From Actinomycetes bacterium (GTDB lineage: Bacteria > Actinomycetota > Actinomycetes > Streptosporangiales > Streptosporangiaceae): a DNA stretch of 10,121 nucleotides. Positions 6,830 to 10,121 of the stretch are shown piece by piece. Position 1 is the stretch's first letter. Each line of letters starts with the position of its first letter. Under the pieces are notes generated by a model, which saw only the letters and a list, made by a program, of their open reading frames with translations, ran no database searches and was not told where the DNA came from. The translations under genes and the position numbers were made by a program. The stretch spans positions 1 through 10,121 of the forward strand of contig JAOPYP010000602.1 in NCBI GenBank assembly GCA_025964635.1, in the 5' to 3' direction.

Positions 6830-8166
6830 CTACCGCAGCCCGAACTGTTCCCAGCGGATGCGGTCCGGCGCGACCCCGCGGGCGCGCAGCTCCTGCTGGA
6901 ATGTGCGCATCATCTGGGGCGGTCCGCACATGTACACCGAGCTTCGCGTGATCGGATGCGCTGGCCATATCTGGTCGGGCGTTAGCGGGGGGTCGCGGTC
7001 GGTCCGGATGAGGTGCAATGTGAGCGACGGGTATCGCGCCGTGGCAACGGTAATCTCATCGACAAACAAGGCACTGGCTTCATCCGCCGCGCTGTAGTAG
7101 AAGTCCACCTCGTAGTCAAGCGGACCGTTGAGGGCGCGGATCCAGCTGATGAAGGATGTGATGCCGATACCGGCGCTATCCATATCTGCTGCGGCCCGCC
7201 GAGCCGGTAGTCAAACATTCCAAAAGGCCCGACGACCCTGGCGTCGATGCCCGGCCGTAGGTCCGCGTACAGGCGCCGCGTGTCGTCGCCGCTGGCCTTC
7301 ACCGATAGCCTCAGTTCCTCGTCGGCCGGGGCACTCGCCACTGTGAATGGGTGGTAGCCAAATTGCTCGGGCGCCCCCAGGGCCAGGAAGATGAACTGGC
7401 CTGCGAAGAAACGGAGCTGCTTTCCGGTGGGCTTGAGGCCGACCTCGATCGTGTTCTGATTCAGATGCCGGGCCTGCTGAACGGTGTAGTGGTAGACCGG
7501 CGTGAGCCGCTGGGCCAGCAGCTCACGATATAGATAGGCGGCAATTCCTGCTCCGCCGGTGAGGAGTTCAGCGGCAAGCAGCGGCGTTGATTGGTGCAAG
7601 ACCGGGTCAACGAGGGCTGCATGGACGGTGGCGAGTGCGACGAACAACCCCGTGAACCGATGGCCGATCCGCCATCTCTCGTAGGTCGAGCTGGCCATCC
7701 TGGCGATCAACCGGATCTTTTGGACTCGGCGCAAGCGGGGCGCGAAGGCCCAGAGCACCAGGACCGCGAGCCCCAGGGCGGCAATCACCCCGAGCGCATC
7801 CCCGATGTCACTGCGGTAGGGATTGACCGGCCCGGAGACCAGGATCCAGTGCGGGATCACCAGCAGGATGCCGGCCACCGCGACCCCGCGGTGCCACACC
7901 ATCACGCGGTCAAATCCCCCGAATGCCGGTTCAAGCACTCGCGTCAGGCCACTGCTGGTGACGAGCGCGAGACTCAGCAGCAGGAGCGCGAGCATCCCGG
8001 CCATCTCACCCAGGTAACGCCCGGTCGGCTGGCCCGCAGGCCGGGCAATGAGCCACAGCGCGGCATACGCCGCCACCAGCACGACCACCGCGGCCGGCCC
8101 GATCAGGCTGGCCGCTCGACGCGGCCGATCAGCCGCCATGATTTGCCGCCCCGTCGCCATCGCCAT
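6830..8166 (-). pseudogene. Heme/flavin membrane oxidoreductase (ferric reductase-like), one frameshift
   Basis: Two overlapping frames form one protein of about 445 residues. The N-terminal part (bases 8166 to about 7175) has several membrane helices with paired histidines H92 and H106 on one helix and H169 and H182 on another, the spacing expected for two b-type hemes in ferric reductase-like domains. It then has the FAD-binding motif HPFTVASAP (272-280) and the GPFG-F turn near 313-319. The frame then breaks: 'QQIWIA' should continue as GIGIT-FISWIRAL, which appears in the next frame. The second part (about 7174-6830) carries the NAD(P)-site YMCGPPQMM and the terminal WEQFGLR typical of the family. 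One base missing around 7171-7176 restores the reading (IWIAAGIGIT). Start ATG 8166 is 34 nt after small ORF B; ATG 8160 and 8139 are alternatives. Predicted role is electron transfer from NAD(P)H through FAD and heme across the membrane. It may be intact if the indel is a sequencing error. Confidence 0.82.
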
Positions 8167-8200
8167 CAATTCGACAGCGAGCTCTGCAGCGCCACATCGC

Positions 8201-8278
8201 TCACCGAGACCCAGACCACTTCCCGGAGGGCCTCCGATCCTCGAAGGCGACCATCACGTCAGTGAGCCAGGTGGCCAT
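8201..8278 (-). CDS. Small ORF B, 25 residues, paralog of small ORF at 6662-6754
   Basis: It starts at ATG 8278, preceded by AGAGGAGC with AGGA seven nt upstream, and stops at TGA 8203-8201. It shares 14 of 25 residues with small ORF A in a gapless alignment and has the same ribosome binding site context (GGAGCACGAC before the ATG). It is the first coding unit of the leftward transcript, 34 nt before the oxidoreductase start. A leader-peptide role, a small membrane-complex partner, or the surviving 5' end of a duplicated gene are all possible. No known family recognised. Confidence 0.55.
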   Translation of the reverse strand: MATWLTDVMVAFEDRRPSGKWSGSR

Positions 8279-8320
8279 GTCGTGCTCCTCTGCAGGTGAT
8301 CCCGGTGCCCCGGGGCTCGG

Positions 8321-8400
8321 GCGGACTGCCCACGCCGGAACCCTCCGCCTGGAAGGGACATGTTCGCGTCCGCGAAGTCCCTAGCCATGACCCCGGTTTC
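8321..8400 (-). promoter_or_regulatory. Mirrored upstream element, copy 1 (leftward genes)
   Basis: Read leftward from 8400 to 8321, this matches bases 8531-8610 read rightward at 53 of 80 positions without gaps. The ten-base core GACGCGAACA (plus-strand 8361-8370 reversed) is identical. The core ends 82 nt before the start of small ORF B. Further shared blocks are GGGTC-----AGGGA upstream and AGGGTTC-GGC--GGGCA downstream of the core. It is probably a promoter or activator-binding region for the leftward transcript. Confidence 0.55.
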
Positions 8401-8530
8401 CAGCGTCAGTGCAGCGCCCACGACGGCTGTCACAGACGTCCGGGCCAGGCACAGCCGGGCACTGGCAGTCCTCCGTAGCGCATCCGTCCGGACCACCCGG
8501 AAACTTTGCACCCCTTGCGGGACCGGGCCG

Positions 8531-8610
8531 GAGGCCAGGGTCCCGACCAGGGATCTCACAGACGCGAACACGCCGACCTCGCGCGCAGGGTTCTGGCAGG
8601 GGCAACCGGC
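8531..8610 (+). promoter_or_regulatory. Mirrored upstream element, copy 2 (haloperoxidase)
   Basis: This is the partner of the element at 8321-8400, in the opposite orientation. Its core GACGCGAACA at 8561-8570 ends 79 nt before the haloperoxidase ATG, nearly the same distance as copy 1 from small ORF B. Equal orientation and distance relative to each gene suggest both transcripts are controlled by the same factor. The 371-bp divergent region 8279-8649 otherwise holds no gene I can support. Confidence 0.55.
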
Positions 8611-8649
8611 CCGCATGACAGTCATCACAACCACCAGGAAGGCAAGGCA

Positions 8650-9483
8650 ATGGCAAAGATCACCGTCGGCCACGAGAACAGCACCGACATCGAGATCTAC
8701 TACGAGGACCACGGAACCGGGCGGCCGGTCGTGCTGATCCACGGATACCCGCTGAATGGGCATTCGTGGGAGAAGCAGGAACGCGTCCTGCTGCAGGCCG
8801 GGTACCGGGTCATCAGCTATGACCGGCGCGGCTTCGGCCAGTCCAGCCAGCCCACGATCGGTTACGACTACGACACCTTCACCGCCGATTTGAACACTCT
8901 GATCCGGCACCTGGACCTGCGCGAGATGGTGCTGTGCGGGTTCTCGATGGGCACCGGTGAGGTGACCCGCTACCTTGGCACGTACGGTTCCGCCCGGGTC
9001 GCCAAGGCTGTGCTGATGGGCGCCATCCCGCCGTTCCTGCTGAAGACCGGCGACAACCCCGACGGGGTGGACCAGTCCGTGTTCGATGGCATCAAGGCCG
9101 CCGTCGTCGCGGACCGGCCGGCCTACATGAAGGACTTCCTCGACAACTTCTACAACGTTGACGTGCTGCGCCCGGCGCGGATCAGTGACCAGGCCTGGCA
9201 GAACAGCTTCAACGTTGCCGTCGAGGCCTCTGCCTTCGCCGCGCACGCCTGTGTGGACACGTGGCTGACGGACTTCCGTGCCGACGTGCCGAAGATTGAC
9301 GTGCCGGTACTGCTGGTGCACGGTGACGCCGACCGGATCCTGCCCTACCCGGCCACCGCCGCGCGGCTGCCGGGCCTGATCAAGGACCTCACGTTCGTCA
9401 CCGTCGAAGGCGGCCCGCACAACATCGCCTGGACCCACCCCGAGATCGTCAACCCCGCTCTGCTGGACTTCCTCGCCAAATAA
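8650..9483 (+). CDS. Non-heme haloperoxidase-type alpha/beta hydrolase
   Basis: 277 residues, the usual length for cofactor-free bacterial haloperoxidases (perhydrolases). The catalytic triad is visible: Ser99 in the nucleophile elbow GFSMG, Asp228 in HGDADRILP, and His257 in GGPHNIAWTHP. The oxyanion-hole region is HGYPLNGHSW (31-40), and YDRRGFGQSS (58-67) is the conserved loop after strand 4. Family members form peracids from carboxylates and H2O2, which can oxidise halides; many are in practice esterases, so the physiological substrate is uncertain. No signal peptide is seen, so it is cytoplasmic. ATG 8650 is preceded by CCAGGAAGGCAAGG, a good ribosome binding site; upstream in-frame codons (back to 8506) run into the regulatory element and are rejected. 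It is divergent from the oxidoreductase/LysR genes, with a 371-bp shared upstream region, and probably shares their control. Confidence 0.93.
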   Translation: MAKITVGHENSTDIEIYYEDHGTGRPVVLIHGYPLNGHSWEKQERVLLQAGYRVISYDRRGFGQSSQPTIGYDYDTFTADLNTLIRHLDLREMVLCGFSMGTGEVTRYLGTYGSARVAKAVLMGAIPPFLLKTGDNPDGVDQSVFDGIKAAVVADRPAYMKDFLDNFYNVDVLRPARISDQAWQNSFNVAVEASAFAAHACVDTWLTDFRADVPKIDVPVLLVHGDADRILPYPATAARLPGLIKDLTFVTVEGGPHNIAWTHPEIVNPALLDFLAK

Positions 9484-9756
9484 GCAGCAGCCATCGGCGT
9501 TGCGCACGACTAACCGCAAGCAGCAGCCCGCCAACAACATCCCGGGCGCACCCTCTGCCTTCTACCCGGACGGCGCACCGTGCTGCCCACAGCAGCCAAC
9601 TGGCGGAAATCGCGCTCCAATTGCGCTCCCACAGCCAGTACTCAGCCGACCCGGGCCACCAGGCCAAAGACCCCCAGAGCACCATCCACCACAGGCCCCG
9701 GCAAGAACGAGCTCCATCTGTAAGAGCGCCTGTTTTAGGCCTCACTAAGGCTCACT

Positions 9757-9797
9757 ATGCCGGACGGCCGGGGGCGTCGCCCCCGGCCGTCCGGCAT
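9757..9797. terminator. Perfect 41-bp hairpin, likely bidirectional terminator
   Basis: Arms 9757-9776 and 9778-9797 are perfect reverse complements of 20 bp around a single T (9777), with GGGGGCG/CGCCCCC at the apex. It sits 20 bp beyond the stop of the leftward remnant at 9818 and about 270 bp beyond the haloperoxidase stop, between convergent genes, as expected of a shared terminator. No T-run follows. The 9484-9756 stretch before it holds no gene I can support; it is CA-rich on this strand. Confidence 0.6.
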
Positions 9798-9817
9798 CTC
9801 CGTTACCGGGGATCGCG

Positions 9818-10090
9818 CTAGGGGCGCACGCCGGGGCCGGAGACGAGCGCCTGGTGCAGGATCGCAACGCTCCCCTTGGCTCCCCTGGGTACGACCCTTG
9901 CGTCGTCACGAGCTGGCAGGTGAGGGGGTTGATGATGAGTTCCACATAGCCGCCCTTGAGCGTGATGCGGAAGGCGACGCCGCGCCGGCCCGCCACGTCG
10001 GCGAGCGCGCGCCAATCTCGGCCAGGCGCGTGACGAGGGCGTCGGGAACGGTGTTCCGTTTGTGCTAGTCGGGCACCCACGCCGCTGCAC
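9818..10090 (-). pseudogene. C-terminal remnant of a hypothetical protein, frameshifted
   Basis: Conserved-looking protein sequence is split over frames. One frame reads ADVAGRRGVAFRITLKGGYV then ELIINPLTCQLVTTQGSYPG; the next frame continues KGSVAILHQALVSGPGVRP to TAG at 9820-9818. A single base missing near 9880/9881 joins them as SYPG-x-AKGSV. Further upstream a third frame (VPDALVTRLAEIG, about 10043-10005) may be the preceding segment, implying another indel near 10000. The layout of a helix, a GRRGVA strand, a strand ending in L/I-I-x-P-x-T, and a short basic/Pro end resembles the C-terminus of actinobacterial CU044_5270-family proteins; I hold that assignment loosely. Function is unknown. 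No credible start is visible before the window edge. Confidence 0.45.
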
Positions 10091-10121
10091 GCCGCCACGT
10101 GAGTAACTCGCGGCTGACTCT

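Noticed and set aside
7591..8265. Rightward ORF of 224 codons opposite the oxidoreductase
   Set aside because: Antisense frame, Asp/Arg/Pro/His-rich, no domain.
8360..8737. Rightward ORF of 125 codons in the divergent region, with GGAAGGG before its ATG
   Set aside because: It overlaps the haloperoxidase in another frame, has no recognisable domain, and its conserved first codons coincide with the mirrored regulatory element, which explains them.
8254..9540. Leftward ORF of 428 codons opposite the haloperoxidase
   Set aside because: Antisense of an enzyme with an intact triad; Val/Gly/Asp-rich composition typical of shadow frames.
9449..9745. Leftward ORF of 98 codons, Trp-rich, after the haloperoxidase
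   Set aside because: The tryptophans come from CCA runs on the other strand; GTG start without a ribosome binding site, and it overlaps the haloperoxidase end.
1..10121. CRISPR arrays, tRNA or rRNA genes, transposases, prophage genes
   Set aside because: No regularly spaced repeats, no cloverleaf or rRNA motifs, and no transposase or phage domains were seen on either strand.

Overview
The window is high-GC DNA with the codon use and gene families of an actinomycete: a large LuxR-type regulator of the ATPase/LuxR class, HdeD, BON and DUF1003 stress genes, and a streptomycete-type haloperoxidase. I cannot name the genus from sequence alone.

Left edge (1-1847): a rightward ORF for the C-terminal two thirds of a LuxR-family regulator. 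Its 5' end is abnormal. Bases 1-115 are an inverted copy of bases 165-279, with only synonymous-position differences, so a second LuxR paralog fragment points left, head to head with the first.

Middle left (1892-5430): five leftward genes, in transcription order a triple-BON protein, an unknown 80-residue protein, a YbhN/LPG-synthase-like multi-pass membrane protein, an HdeD-family membrane protein and a DUF1003 membrane protein. These look like envelope and stress functions. A perfect 36-bp palindrome lies between the BON gene and the next gene.

Middle right (5634-9483): a cluster built around a divergent promoter region. Rightward is a non-heme haloperoxidase-type alpha/beta hydrolase with its triad intact. 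Leftward are a 25-codon small ORF, a heme/flavin membrane oxidoreductase broken by a single-base frameshift, a 30-codon small ORF, and a LysR-type regulator. The two small ORFs are paralogs of each other (14 of 25 residues identical, no gaps), and each sits directly in front of one of the two leftward genes. The 371-bp divergent region contains an 80-bp inverted duplication, so the leftward and rightward genes each carry the same element (core GACGCGAACA) about 80 nt before the start codon. This small-ORF and mirrored-element arrangement is the part of the window I would pursue as possibly undescribed.

Right edge (9484-10121): a non-coding stretch, a perfect 41-bp hairpin likely shared as a terminator, and a leftward C-terminal gene remnant with apparent frameshifts. 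Three possible indels, two of them in this edge remnant, and a fold-back at the left edge mean sequencing or assembly error must be excluded before calling real gene decay.
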